64,000 nucleotides of DNA from Paenibacillus oleatilyticus. Lineage in GTDB: Bacteria > Bacillota > Bacilli > Paenibacillales > NBRC-103111. Within the stretch, counting starts at the first letter, position 1, and every line of letters starts with the position of its first letter. The stretch is from assembly GCF_018998565.1 (NCBI RefSeq), contig NZ_JAHNZO010000034.1:20688-84687 (forward strand), in the 5' to 3' direction. The notes beneath the pieces are model-generated. The model had not been told where the DNA came from. It saw only the letters and a program-made list of their open reading frames with translations, and did not search any database. The position numbers and the translations under genes were made by a program. Shown here piece after piece: positions 23,801 through 35,600 of this stretch.

Positions 23801-26605
23801 AATTACACGGACAGCCAGTTAGGCGACATCGCCTATACGCTTCAGACGGGACGAGTGGCTATGGAAGCCCGGCTTGCCTTTATCGCGTGTTCTGTGGAGG
23901 AGTTGAAGGAGCAATTAAACCGTTTTATTGCCGGGCAAGCGGGGCAGGAGCAGCTGATCTTCGGGGAGGTACAGAGCCGTAAAGAGGCGGTGGCCGAGCT
24001 GGCCGCAGACGAGGCCATGCAGGAGATGGTCGCAAGCTGGATCAGGGACAAGAAATATGCGCAGCTGCTGCAGATTTGGGTCAAAGGGTTCGAGATCGAC
24101 TGGGACGCCTGTTACGGCAGGGATAGGCCGGGCCGCATCAGTTTGCCCGCTTATCCGTTCGCCGAAGAACGTTATTGGGTTCCAGTCCGTCAGGACAAAA
24201 AAGACGCGGACGAAGGGCATGCTGCGTCGTCCGCGGATGGGGTTTTGCACCCGCTGCTGCATCGCAACACGTCGCATTTGCTGGAGCAGCGGTTCAGTTC
24301 CGTATTCGACGGCCGGGAGTTTTTCCTAAGCGATCATCGCGTCAACAACGTCAGCGTCCTGCCCGGGGCTGCTCAACTGGAGATGGCATTAGCTGCTGTG
24401 GTGCGGGCCGCCCCGCCGGACTGCGCAAGCACCGGCGTTGCGCTCACGAATATGGTGTGGGCACGCCCGGTTACGGTGGAGCAAGAGCCTGTTTCCGTGC
24501 ATATTGGCCTGCGTCTCGACCAAAACCTGGAAATTGACTTTGAGATTTACGGCGTTCCCGAGCAAGGGGAAGAAACCGTTCTGTACAGCCAGGGGCGGGC
24601 AACGTTGACCGGAAAACCGGAAAGCAGGCGCATCAATATATCCGCTGTCAAACCGCTATGCGACAAGGGAATGCTGACGTCTGAGGAATGTTACGCGGCT
24701 TTTGCGGAGATGGGACTGTTCTACGGCGAGAGGCACAGAGGCATTGAACGGCTTTATTTGGGCCGCAATCAGGTGCTGGCCAGGCTGGCGCTGCCCGCTT
24801 CCGTATCGGATACGCTGCAGGCGTACACGCTGCACCCGGTTCTCATCGATTCGGCATTCCAGGCGTCGCTTGGCTTGACTTTGGATTTGATGCAGCGGCC
24901 ACTTCTTCCGCTTCGGCCGCCGCTGCCGTTTGCTTTGCAGCGGCTTGAAATGCCGGGCGGCTGTGCTCCCGTCATGTGGGCGCGCGTTCAATACAGCGTT
25001 CCCCGCGGGGCAGAAGATGGCGTGATGAAGCTGGACATCGATTTGTGCGACGAGAGCGGCAACGTTTGCGTGCACATGCAAGGATTCACGACCCGGCTGT
25101 ATTCAGCGGAGGGGGCAAGTTATGCGCAGGAGCAGGCCTGGGCACAGGTACGCGATTCCGCCGCGGAAGCGGCCGTTTCTTCGTCCGGTCCCTCGGCGGC
25201 GCGAGCGTTGATGCTGGCTCCGGTGTGGGAAGCTTTTCATGTCGAACACCGACGCCAACGTCAAGATCCATTATCCGTGTCAACCGCCAAACCGTTATTC
25301 ATTGGCGGAAATGAAGACTTGCTTGAAACGCTGCGTACCGCAGTCCCGGATGCAAGTGCGGCGCATATTCCCGACAACGCTACGTTCGAACAAATAAAGG
25401 GGATATTGGAAACATTCGGGGGACGTATCCGGCACATCGTATGGGTGGCATCAACCCTTGCCCCCGCTATAGCGGGAGCGGAGCATAGTCCGGTTCGCCG
25501 CCAGGAGAGCGAGTTGATCCAAGTATTCAGACTGGCGAAAAGCTTGCTCCAGCTTGGTTTCGGAAGCCGGGAGCTCGACTTGACCGCAATTACGTTCCAA
25601 GCGGAGGCCGTTTATCCCGATGACCGCGCCAATCCCGGGCAGGCCGCCGTACACGGGTTCATGGGATCGCTGGCCAAGGAATATCCAAATTGGAATATTC
25701 GCGTTGTCGATCTTGACGCGGCGGAAGGATGCACAGTGCAGGACATATTGGCGCTGCCCCCTGATCCGCTGGGTAATGCTTATGTGTACCGCGAAGCGGA
25801 ATGGTACCGCCAGGAGCTCGTTCCTGTAGAATATGTGCCTTTACAGCATACCGTTTACCGGCGCGGAGGCGTTTATGTTGTCATCGGTGGCGCGGGCGGC
25901 ATCGGCGAAGTATGGAGCGAATATATGATCCGCACTTATCAAGCCCGCATCGTCTGGATCGGCAGAACAAGCATAGATGCCGTTATTCAGGCGAAGCTGG
26001 ACCGTTTGGCCGCCGCAGGTCCGCAGCCGGCATATATCCAGGCGAACGCGGCGGACCTAAGCGAGTTGCAGCGGGCATATGAGCGGATTCGAGGGCAGTA
26101 TTCCCGTATCGACGGCATCGTACATTCGGCGCTTGTGCTGTCCGACCGCAGCATTGCCAATATGGAGGAAGAGGAATTCCGGGCTGCGCTTGCCGCGAAG
26201 CTGGACGTCAGCGTGAATATGGCGCAAGTGTTCGGAAAGGAAGAGCCGGATTTTGTCCTTTTCTTCTCCTCCTTAAATTCATTCCTAAAGCTGCCCGGCC
26301 AAAGCAATTATGTGTCGGGCTGCGCCTATGCGGACGCTTTCGCCCGCCAACTGTCGCTGGAATGGCCTTGCCCGGTCAAAGTCATGAACTGGGGGTATTG
26401 GGGCAGCGTAGGCTCCGTGACGTCCGCGCAAATTCGTCATAGCATGGAGCAAAAAGGAATCGGTTCGATCGAGCCTGCCGAAGCCAATCAGGCGTTAGAG
26501 CAGCTGCTGGCAGGCCCGCTGGATCAAATTGTGATGATGAAGGTTATAAAGCGGCCCGACTTGCCGGCGCTGAATGAAAGTAAGACGGTCACCGTATTTC
26601 GCTGA
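20804..26605 (+). CDS. Trans-AT PKS protein B: MT-ACP-KS2-DH-KR
   Basis: PKS protein of 1,933 residues. The C-methyltransferase (1-345; EIGAGTGGTSE near 173, NVLHAT) and the ACP (Ser439 in YGMDSI) finish module 1, giving an alpha-methyl enoyl intermediate. KS2 (535-955) has Cys692 in DTACSSSL and intact HGTGT and NIGH. DH2 (1147-1435) has His1178 and DSAFQ, but the conserved Gly of HxxxGxxxxP is Asn1182. KR2 (catalytic part about 1685-1900) has Tyr1836 and Cys1840. The start is the ATG at 20804, 8 bases after GGAGG; the frame is open 30 bases farther up without a good binding site. As in protein A, it ends on KR and module 2 continues on protein C. Confidence 0.92.
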   Translation: MRNDERLAQQRREMVELDQFLIRLLRVQLHSSGCKPDAADYRVKENVSEVHELYRRWLEHTAFVLKGQPPIGTENSGELWKEWDTRMQQWLADENMRAKAQLADTMMKALPDILTGRRSATDIMFPNASMRMVEGVYKQNLIADHFNEVVAEQAVKHVQQVIDSGRRQGLRILEIGAGTGGTSEMLLSRFGPYGANIQEYGYTDISKSFLSYAKTKYKEKYPYLAYHILNIEEPIADQNLDVGQYDLVVATNVLHATRNIRQTLRNAKALLKRKGVLLINEITENSLFNHVTFGLLKGWWLYEDEEVRLPGCPVLSPEMWNVVLEQEGFEAVAYPAADADYLGQQVIAAVSDGIVRQMRNASPVGAAQEPDLAAIAASSDQATNQAAAGEEGDSANRLSHKQLRQKGRAYFKKLIGEILEVEAGSIDAGEALEMYGMDSILIIQLTDRLNKVMDEHVSSTLFFEYSTIDALVDYFIQNRWPALAAMVGAEEAGAASLQDGSHRQEAGDIEQRPDASMMSRPVAVTARPAASSSVSKDIAVIGLAGRYAQADHMGEFWENLKQGKHCITEIPEARWNWREHYHPEKGREGSTYSKWGGFIRGIDTFDPLFFYISPKEAEQMDPQERQFLQIVYSSIEDAGYSPEALSRSRKVGVFVGIMNGNYPTGASYWSVANRVSYCLNFTGPSLAVDTACSSSLTAIHLALESLYSGTSDCAIAGGVNFIVDPVHYVRLSEKTMLSGGDQNRAFGDRADGFVDGEGVGAVVLKPLPLAEADGDHIYGVIKGSAINAGGKVKGYTVPNPGMQSQVVMEAIRRAGVDARAISYVEAHGTGTALGDPIEIEGLRRAFEHNTQDKQFCAIGSIKSNIGHCESAAGIAGLSKILLQMKHGQLAPSLHAEALNPNIRFGETPFYVQQELTEWKRPVIECDGVFREVPRMAGISSFGAGGANAHVIVEEYIPDRAMLPAKAVSPGKPHMIVLSAQNTDRLRARASQLLHAVEAENYTDSQLGDIAYTLQTGRVAMEARLAFIACSVEELKEQLNRFIAGQAGQEQLIFGEVQSRKEAVAELAADEAMQEMVASWIRDKKYAQLLQIWVKGFEIDWDACYGRDRPGRISLPAYPFAEERYWVPVRQDKKDADEGHAASSADGVLHPLLHRNTSHLLEQRFSSVFDGREFFLSDHRVNNVSVLPGAAQLEMALAAVVRAAPPDCASTGVALTNMVWARPVTVEQEPVSVHIGLRLDQNLEIDFEIYGVPEQGEETVLYSQGRATLTGKPESRRINISAVKPLCDKGMLTSEECYAAFAEMGLFYGERHRGIERLYLGRNQVLARLALPASVSDTLQAYTLHPVLIDSAFQASLGLTLDLMQRPLLPLRPPLPFALQRLEMPGGCAPVMWARVQYSVPRGAEDGVMKLDIDLCDESGNVCVHMQGFTTRLYSAEGASYAQEQAWAQVRDSAAEAAVSSSGPSAARALMLAPVWEAFHVEHRRQRQDPLSVSTAKPLFIGGNEDLLETLRTAVPDASAAHIPDNATFEQIKGILETFGGRIRHIVWVASTLAPAIAGAEHSPVRRQESELIQVFRLAKSLLQLGFGSRELDLTAITFQAEAVYPDDRANPGQAAVHGFMGSLAKEYPNWNIRVVDLDAAEGCTVQDILALPPDPLGNAYVYREAEWYRQELVPVEYVPLQHTVYRRGGVYVVIGGAGGIGEVWSEYMIRTYQARIVWIGRTSIDAVIQAKLDRLAAAGPQPAYIQANAADLSELQRAYERIRGQYSRIDGIVHSALVLSDRSIANMEEEEFRAALAAKLDVSVNMAQVFGKEEPDFVLFFSSLNSFLKLPGQSNYVSGCAYADAFARQLSLEWPCPVKVMNWGYWGSVGSVTSAQIRHSMEQKGIGSIEPAEANQALEQLLAGPLDQIVMMKVIKRPDLPALNESKTVTVFR

Positions 26606-26645
26606 ACGACACATTTTTACCCAACGGCAAAAGGAGTGACTTGGC

Positions 26646-29600
26646 ATGGAAAACACCCGGCGCCTGAATTCGGTTCATGAGCAACTGGAGCAGCTGGACA
26701 GTGTAAACCGGCTGCTCGTGAAATTGATGTGGGCCCAATTGCATGGGCTAGGATGCTTCGCACCGCATTTTGCGCTGAACGGCGGAACAAAAGCGTTTTA
26801 TTCCAAGTGGTTGCAGGAAAGTTTGAACCTGCTGCGCGACCATCGGCATTTGCTGCCTGTGAACGATGTAAATGCCGACGCGGAGACAGCGTCTTCCTTC
26901 ATCCAAGAGGCGTGGAAAGAATGGGATAGCAAGCTGCCGGAATGGCTGGCCCATCGCGATCTCAAAGCGCATGTGCGGCTGGCGGACAAAACGATACGCC
27001 ATTTGCCGGATATTCTTGGCGGCAGCAGGCTGGCAACGGAAACGATGTTCCCCGAATCGTCCATGGAACTGGTCGAAGGCGTCTATAAGCATAACGCGAT
27101 CGCGGATTATTTTAACGAGACGCTGGCGAAAGAAGCGGCGAATTACGTGCACAACCAAGCGCAGGGCGCAAGGGAAGTGCGGATTCTGGAGATCGGGGCC
27201 GGCACGGGCGGCACAAGCGAAGTCGTCTTTCAATATTTGGAGCCTTTGCAGCAGTCCGTCCGGGAATATTGCTATACCGACATTTCCAAGGCGTTTCTCA
27301 TGCACGCGGAACAGACATACGGTTCCCGGGTCCCTTATTTAGTGTATAAAATCGCGGATTTGAGCTTTCCCTTCACAGAACAGGGACTTGAAGCAGGCGC
27401 GTACGATTTTGTCATCGCCAGCAATGTGTTGCATACGACGCGGGATATCAGACATACGCTGCGCATCGTCAAAACGGTCATGAAGAAGAACGGGCTGCTG
27501 CTGTTGAATGAGATTACAGACAAAACGGTCATCAACCATTTGACTTTCGGCTTGCTGGAAGGCTGGTGGCAGTACGAAGACAAGAGGCTGCGCGTTCCGG
27601 GCTCTCCGGCGCTGTCTGCGGAATCGTGGAGAAAAGCGCTGCAGCGGGAAGGGTTTCATTCCATCGCTTATCCGGCTATCGAGGCGGCCCATTACAAACA
27701 ACAGATTATTGCCGCCAATAGCGACGGAGTCGTCATCCAGTCCGTTACTTCCGGCAGCAAGGCGGCGGAAGCATCGTCTTCTACAGCGCCGCAGCGGAAT
27801 TATGCAGATGTGAACAAGTCGCTTTCTTCAGCTGCCCATGTGGGGACTGAAGCGGCCTCCGATCGAACGGCGGCAGATGATGAGGAGCAGACAAGCGGCA
27901 TGGCGCCGGTTCCCATAGCGGTGACCGACCAAATGGTCGAGGAATACGTAAGATCGGCCATCCGCGAGAGCATCGCCGGTGATCTGAAAATTGACGAAGG
28001 CCGCATCCAAAATGATCGCAGCTTTTCCGAGTACGGCATAGATTCGATTATCGCCGTTCACTTGGTGAATCTTATCAATAAGAAATGCGGACTGACGCTG
28101 CAAACGACAGTTGTATTCGATTATAACAATGTGGATCAACTGGTGCAGCACATTAAACGGGAGCATCATTCTACGATTAAGACGCTGCTGCACAGCGTTA
28201 AGGCGGAGGTCTCCCACACGGAGCCGGCGGCGGGGGTGTCTGGCGGAGCGCTCGAAACAACGTCCTCCGGAGAGAGGCATTCCGTAACCGCTGCACCCCG
28301 TGAAAGGGAGCGGATAGCTTCGACTGCGCCAGGACGCGACGCTCCCGGAAGCGCGGCAGCCTTGGTACCGGGGCGGCATGAAGTCCGCATGATTCACAGA
28401 GCGGTCATCGAGGGGCCATCAGCGGATTGCGATGTGCAGATCCGTCAGGCCGAGGCACCGGCGCTTCGCGAAGACGAGGTGCGCATCGCCGTTCGCGCAT
28501 TTTCTTTAAATTTTGGCGATTTATTGTGCATCAAGGGGCTATACCCAACGATGCCGCCTTATCCGTTTACACCGGGATTCGAGGCCGGAGGAATCGTCGT
28601 TGAGACGGGAACGGCCGTGACCTCCGTCCGCTGCGGCGATGAAGTGATCTTTTACGCCGGAGAGCCTATGGGCGGACATGCGTCTGCCATAACATGTCAT
28701 GAGTCTCAAGTGTTTCCGAAGCCGCACGGACTGTCTTTCGAGGAAGCTTGCTCTTTGCCGGTGGTGGCGATGACCGCCATCGCCGCGTTCCGCAGGGCGG
28801 GAATAAAAAAAGGCGAGCGCGTGCTCATTCAAACCGCTGCAGGCGGCGTCGGTCTCATTGCGGTGCAATTGGCCAAGCATTACGGTGCGGTCATCTTTGC
28901 AACAGCGGGCAAGCAGGCCAAGCTTGAGCATTTGCGGCAGATGGGGGTAGACTATGCCATCAACTACGTGGAGAATGATTTTGAACAGGAAATCAAGCGG
29001 CTGACGAAAGGAGAGGGCGTTGACGTCATTCTGAATACGCTGGCCGGAGAGGCGCTGCAAAAAGGATTGAACTGCCTGTCTCGCGGCGGCAGATATATCG
29101 AAATTGCGATGACGGCTTTGAAAAACGCCAAAACGGTCGATTTATCCGGGCTGAACCACAACCAGTCGTTTTACAGTATCGATTTAAGAAAGCTGGGGTT
29201 CGAAGATCCGGAGCTGCTTCTGTCGTACCGGAATGAAATGCTCCGGCTCATTGAAGAAGGCTCTATACGACCGCACGTTGGGAAGGTGTTTTCGTTTGAC
29301 CAACTGAACGATGCTTATCGCTTCATGGAACGCAGAGAGCATATAGGAAAAATCGCAGTGACGATTCCGGAGCCATACCGCTTCCCGTCCGCAACGGCAT
29401 CGGGTTCATCTGCGCCATCAGCATCGGCGGCATCAGCCGCATTCGACGGCAGCCGGCTGGCACGCACGAATACGAAGGAGCCGGTGGCCATCGTCGGGAT
29501 GAGCGGCCGCTTCGCACGCTCGGACCATGTCGATGAACTATGGGAACACTTGGAAAAAGGTGCAAATTTGATTCAGGAAGTGTCGCGGTGGGATCTTTCC

Positions 29601-32600
29601 AAATATTTTCCTGACGGTTCCGGCTACTGCAATTACGGCAGCTTTTTGGAGGATATCAGCGCATTCGATCCGCTCTTTTTCAATATTTCGGGCCAGGAAG
29701 CGAGTTATATGGACCCGCAGCAAAGAATTTTTCTTGAGGAATCGTGGAAAGCGCTCGAAGATGCCGGGTATGCGGGAGCCGGCATGCAGGGACGGCGCTG
29801 CGGCGTTTACGTAGGATGTACGGGAACGGACTATCGGCACATCCTGGGCGACAATCCGCCGCCGCAATCGTTCTGGGGCAAGGCGGGGTCGATCATCCCG
29901 GCACGGATTGCTTATTATCTGGACCTGCACGGTCCCGCCATTGCAGTGGATACCGCCTGCTCCAGCTCGTTGGCTGCCGTTCATCTGGCTTGTCAGGCGC
30001 TGTGGTCCAACGAGATCGACCTGGCACTGGCGGGCGGCGTGTTTATTCAATCTACGCCGCAGTTCTATATCGACTCGAACCGGGCGGGCATGCTGTCGCT
30101 CCATGGCCGCTGTCACACGTTCGATGACCGCGCGGATGGGTTCGTGCCCGGCGAAGGGGCAGGGGCGGTCGTATTGAAACGCCTGAAGGACGCTTTGGCC
30201 GACGGGGATCAGATCTATGGGGTTATCCGCGGCACGGGCATGAATCAGGACGGCGCGACGAACGGCATTACCGCACCGAGCGCCAAGTCGCAAACTCGCC
30301 TGGAACAGGAAGTGTACGACACGTTCCAGATTGATCCGGCGGACATTCAAATGGTGGAAGCGCACGGCACAGGCACCAAACTGGGCGATCCGATTGAATT
30401 TCAGGCTTTGACTAGCGCCTTCGCACGTTACACCAGCAAGACGGCCTACTGCGCGATCGGCTCCATCAAAACGAATATCGGGCATTTGGCCACTGCGGCG
30501 GGCATTGCCGGTTTGATCAAAATATTGCTTTCTTTGAAAAACAAGCGCATTCCGGCATCGCTGCACATGCAGAACGGAAATCCCAACATTGCGTTTGAAG
30601 GAAGTCCGTTTTACGTGAACACGACAACAAAAGACTGGGATGCGGAAGAAGGGAAGCTTCGCCTCGCTGCGATCAGCTCATTCGGCTTTAGCGGGACCAA
30701 TGTGCACATGGTTGTTGAAGAAGCGCCTCAGCCGAGCAGGCGCAAACGCGATCTACAACCGGGCTATCTGATCGCATTGTCTGCGCGGACGGAACATCAG
30801 CTGCGCCAGCAGGCGGTTTTGCTCGCTGAGCATTGCGGCCGTCAGCCCGCGGATTGCGGAGATATGAGCTACACGTTATTAACGGGCCGGCAGCATCTGG
30901 GCCACCGCTTGGTCTGTATCGTACGCAGCCCGGAAGAGCTGGTGGCGCGTTTGAACAGCTGGCTGGAGAAAGGGAGGGCGCCGCAGCTGTATACGTCTGC
31001 CGTGAACCGCAACGAGCTGCGGGAACAGACGGCGCTGAAACGTTATGCCGATGAATGCATCCGAAAATGTAGTCAAGCGGACAATGCAGTTGCTTACCTG
31101 GAGAACTTGTCCGCTGTGGCGGAATTATTCATACAAGGATATGAATTGCGTTTTGAAGAATTGTTCCCCGCAGGAGCGTATCGGCGAATTTCGCTGCCGA
31201 CCTATCCGTTCGCAAGGGACAGCTACTGGGTTCCGCCGAGCGTGGACAACGGCAATGATGTGCGGGCCGAAAGGGAAGCGGACCGGATCGTCCGCCTTCA
31301 CCCATTGTTGCATGTCAATACGTCGGATTTATCCGAGCAGCGTTACAGCTCGTTTTTTACCGGAGAAGAGTTTTTTCTGGCCGATCATATTGTACAAGGG
31401 GAAAAAGTGCTGCCTGGCGTAGCGCATTTGGAGTGGGCGCGGGCAGCTGTTGAACACGCGGCGGGCGGTGTGGGCGAGGCTCACATGATCCAACTGAAAA
31501 ATGTCGTGTGGACAACTCCGCTCGCCGTAAACGAAACCGATGTGCCGGTCCATATCGGCGTATATCCGGCAGAAAACGGCGATTTAGCCTTTGAGATCTA
31601 CCGGGAAACGGATGACGAGGGGCAGCGTCTGATCTACAGTCAAGGCGTTGCGGTCATACGAGAGCGAAATGAAGTGCCGCAGGCGGACATTCCTGCGCTG
31701 CGGGCCGAGTGCAGCCCGAGCCAAGTGACGGCGGAAGCTTTCTACGACGTCACGAGAGAGGCGGGGATTGCCATCGGCGACAGTCTGTGCGGGATCGAGA
31801 CCGTGTTTTTGGGAAGAGAGATCGTGCTGGCCAAGCTGTCCCTGCCTCCGTGCATCTCCATAACGGAAGGGAACTATGTCCTCCATCCGAGCATGATGGA
31901 TTCCGCTCTTCAAGCGGCGATCGGATATTTGATAGGTACGGCTGTTGATCAAGCGGAAGCCCGCAAGCCTGTACTGCCGTTTGCTCTGCAAAATCTGCAA
32001 GCGTACCGTCCCTGCACGGCGGGGATGTGGGCTATCGCCCGGTATAGCGAGGGCCGCTCGGCTTCCGATAAAGTGGATAAACTCGATATCGACTTGTGTG
32101 ACGACGACGGGAACGTTTGTGTGCGCATGACGGGCTTTACGCCGCGGGCGCTGGAGCGGCGCACCCTTCAAGACGGCGGAGAGGTCGGGCAATCGGTCGT
32201 GCTGGTGCCTGAGTGGCGCGAGAAAGAGGCGAATAAGGAAGCTGTAAAACAAAACTATGACCGGCATTTCGTGATATTGTCCGATCCTTTCGCGCGTTGG
32301 GCCGACCGGATTCGCTCGGACATCCGCGATGCCGATTGTACGGCGTTTTCACTTGACGGCGCTGAGGCCGGGTCAGAGCCGAATCTTATCGCCCGGCGAT
32401 TTCTTGATGCCTCGGTTCAGCTGCTCGAAGCCATTCAACAGGCAATCCGCAGCGGCTCGAAAGAGCGGGTGCTGATCCAGGTCGTCGTTCCGAATTGCGG
32501 GCGGGACCGGCTCTTGACGGGACTGTCGGGGCTATTGCAGACAGCGAGTCAGGAACATCCGGGGCTGCACGGGCAAGTCATTGAAACGGGCGACGATGAA

Positions 32601-35600
32601 GAGGCTTCCGCGCTGATCGCCAAGCTGACGGAGAACAGGAACGGAGCAACGGAGCGTCTGATCCGCTATGCGAACGGGAAGCGGTATGTGCGTGCTTGGA
32701 AGGAGACGGAGGCTTCCGCAGCGCCGGCAGCCGTCCCCTGGAGAGATAAGGGGACCTACTTCATTAGCGGCGGGCTCGGCGGACTGGGATTTATTTTTGC
32801 GCGGGAAATAGCGCATCAAGTGAAGGGCGCCACCATTATTTTAAACGGACGCTCGCCGCTTGATGCGGAGCAGCAGGCAAAACTGAGGGCGCTGGAGATC
32901 GGCGGAAACCGGATTCTTTACCGCGCAGCAGACATGTCTGATCGGCAAGCCGTTAGCTTGCTGATGCAGGAAATCCAGACCGACTTTGGCGGTCTGAACG
33001 GAATCATTCATAGCGCGGGAATTACGAACGACCGGATGCTTCGCCAAAAGTCGGCGGAAGAAATGCGGGAAGTTTTTGCTCCTAAAGTAGACGGAACGGT
33101 GCTGCTGGACGAAGCAAGCGCAGCGATGAATCTTGATTTTTTCCTTTTGTTCTCTTCGTTGGCAGGCGTGTTGGGAAATCCGGGTCAGGGCGATTATGCG
33201 GCGGCAAACGCTTTTATGGATGAGTTCGCACGGCATCGCAATGAACAGGTGGCCGCTCGCGAGCGCAGCGGCTATACGGTGGCGCTAAATTGGTCGCTCT
33301 GGAAGGACGGCGGCATGAAGGTGAGCGGGCCGGCGGAGAAGATGATGCGGAGGCAGCTAGGCATGATGCCGATGGAGACAGGCGAGGGGATGCGTTTATT
33401 CCGTCAGGCTGTCGCCAGCGGGAGCGGTCAGGCAGCCGTATTTCATGGGCAAATGGACCGCCTGACGTCCAAATTGATGCCCGTCGGGCCGGCTATAGCG
33501 GTTGCGACGCGAGAGATGGCAGACGCAAACAGCGGCAATCATAGGCAGCGAATGGACTCTGCCGGAACTCTTGCCGGTCCGCTTTCCGTCAGCTTGCAGG
33601 AAGCGCTGAAACAGACCGTATCCCGGATGCTGAAGGTGAACAGAAGCGACCTGTATCCGGATGTCGAGTTCGGCGAATACGGTTTCGATTCCATCTCGTT
33701 TACCGAATTCGCGAACAGACTGAATGAACAGTATAAGCTCGAGCTCACGCCTACCGTCTTCTTCGAGCATTCCACGATCCGGACGCTTGCGGACTATTTG
33801 GCGGCTTCGCATGAACAGGAGCTACGTCGCGTATTTACCGTTTCCGCTGCCGGGCAGCATGCTTTGACGCATGACGAGGCGGAGGAAATAAAAGGGGCCT
33901 CCCCTGCCGATTCCGATCGCCGATCCTTCCGGCAGCGGGACGTTACGGTCGGCCGGCCCCGTTTTGGCGCCGACCCTAATGATGCGGCACGCGAACAAGA
34001 GCGGGCTGCGGCCGAGCCAATTGCCATTATCGGAATGAGCGGCAAATTTCCGATGGCGGACAATGTCAACGAGCTATGGACGAATCTGAAGGAAGGGAAA
34101 GATTGCATTTCGGAAATTCCGCCGGACCGTTGGGATTGGCGGGCGTATTACGGTGACCCGGAGCAGGAGGCGAACAAAACCAACATCAAATGGGGCGGAT
34201 TCATGGACGGGGTGGCCGACTTTGATCCGATGTTCTTCGGCATATCGCCGCGTGAAGCCGATCTGATGGACCCCCAGCAGCGGTTGCTGATGATGTATGT
34301 CTGGAAGGCGATCGAAGATGCCGGGTATTCCCCGGAAAGCTTGTCCGGCAGCAGGATGGGCCTGTTCGTCGGAACGGCAAGCAGCGGTTACAACGGGCTG
34401 TTCTCGGGCGCGAACAACGTCATCGAAGGATACTCGTCCACAGGTCACGTTTCCTCGGTCGGTCCGAACCGGATGAGCTATTTTCTCAATATAAACGGAC
34501 CGAGCGAACCGGTCGAGACGGCGTGCTCCAGCTCGCTGGTGGCGCTGCACAGAGCTGTCCAAGCGATTCGCGGCGGCGACTGCGACACCGCGGTCGTCGG
34601 CGGGGTGAACACCATCCTGGACCCGAGCTATCATATTAGCTTCAACAAAGCCGGCATGCTGAGCGAGGACGGCCGCTGCAAGACGTTTTCGGATCGGGTC
34701 GACGGGTATGTCCGCGGCGAAGGCGTCGGGATGATTTTCCTGAAAAAACTTCGGGATGCAGAGCGGGACGGCGATCATATTTATGGCCTTGTGCGAGGCA
34801 CGGGCGAGAACCACGGCGGAAGAGCAACCTCGCTCACGGCCCCCAATCCGAGAGCGCAGGCCGATTTGATTAAATCCGTGTATGCGAAGGCACAGATTGG
34901 TCCCGCAACCGTCACCTATATTGAGGCGCACGGCACAGGCACGCCGCTTGGCGATCCGATTGAAATTAACGGGCTGAAGACCGCCTTTGCGGAACTGAGG
35001 CAGTTGCCGGACGCCCCGCCAGGCGCTGTATGCGGGATTGGCTCCATTAAGACGAATATCGGCCATCTGGAGCTTGCGGCGGGCATCGCGGGCGTAATCA
35101 AGGTTTTGCTGCAATTACAGCATAAAACGCTGGTCAAGACGGTGCATTTTGACAAGTTAAACCCGTATATTCGATTGGAGAACAGCCCCTTCTATATTGT
35201 GAACGAAAATAAGGAATGGCCGGCTTTGCGGGATTCCCGGGGCAAGGAGCTGCCGAGGCGGGCCGGGATAAGCTCCTTCGGATTCGGCGGCGTGAACGCT
35301 CACGTGTTGATAGAGGAATATATCCCCGGCTCCGCCCCGGATGCCGAATGGAGAGCATCCCCGGACAGCCCCGCTCTCATCGTACTGTCGGCAAAAACCG
35401 AGCAGCGGCTGCTGGAGCAAGCAAGACAGCTTTTGGACGATCTGCAAAAACGGCAGTATCCGGATGACCAATTGGGACGCATCGCCTATACGCTTCAAGT
35501 GGGCAGGCTGGAGATGGAAGAGAGACTCGGTCTGATTGCCGCCTCTGTTCACGAACTTAAAGAGAAGCTTACGGGATACATCGAACATAAGCCGGACATG

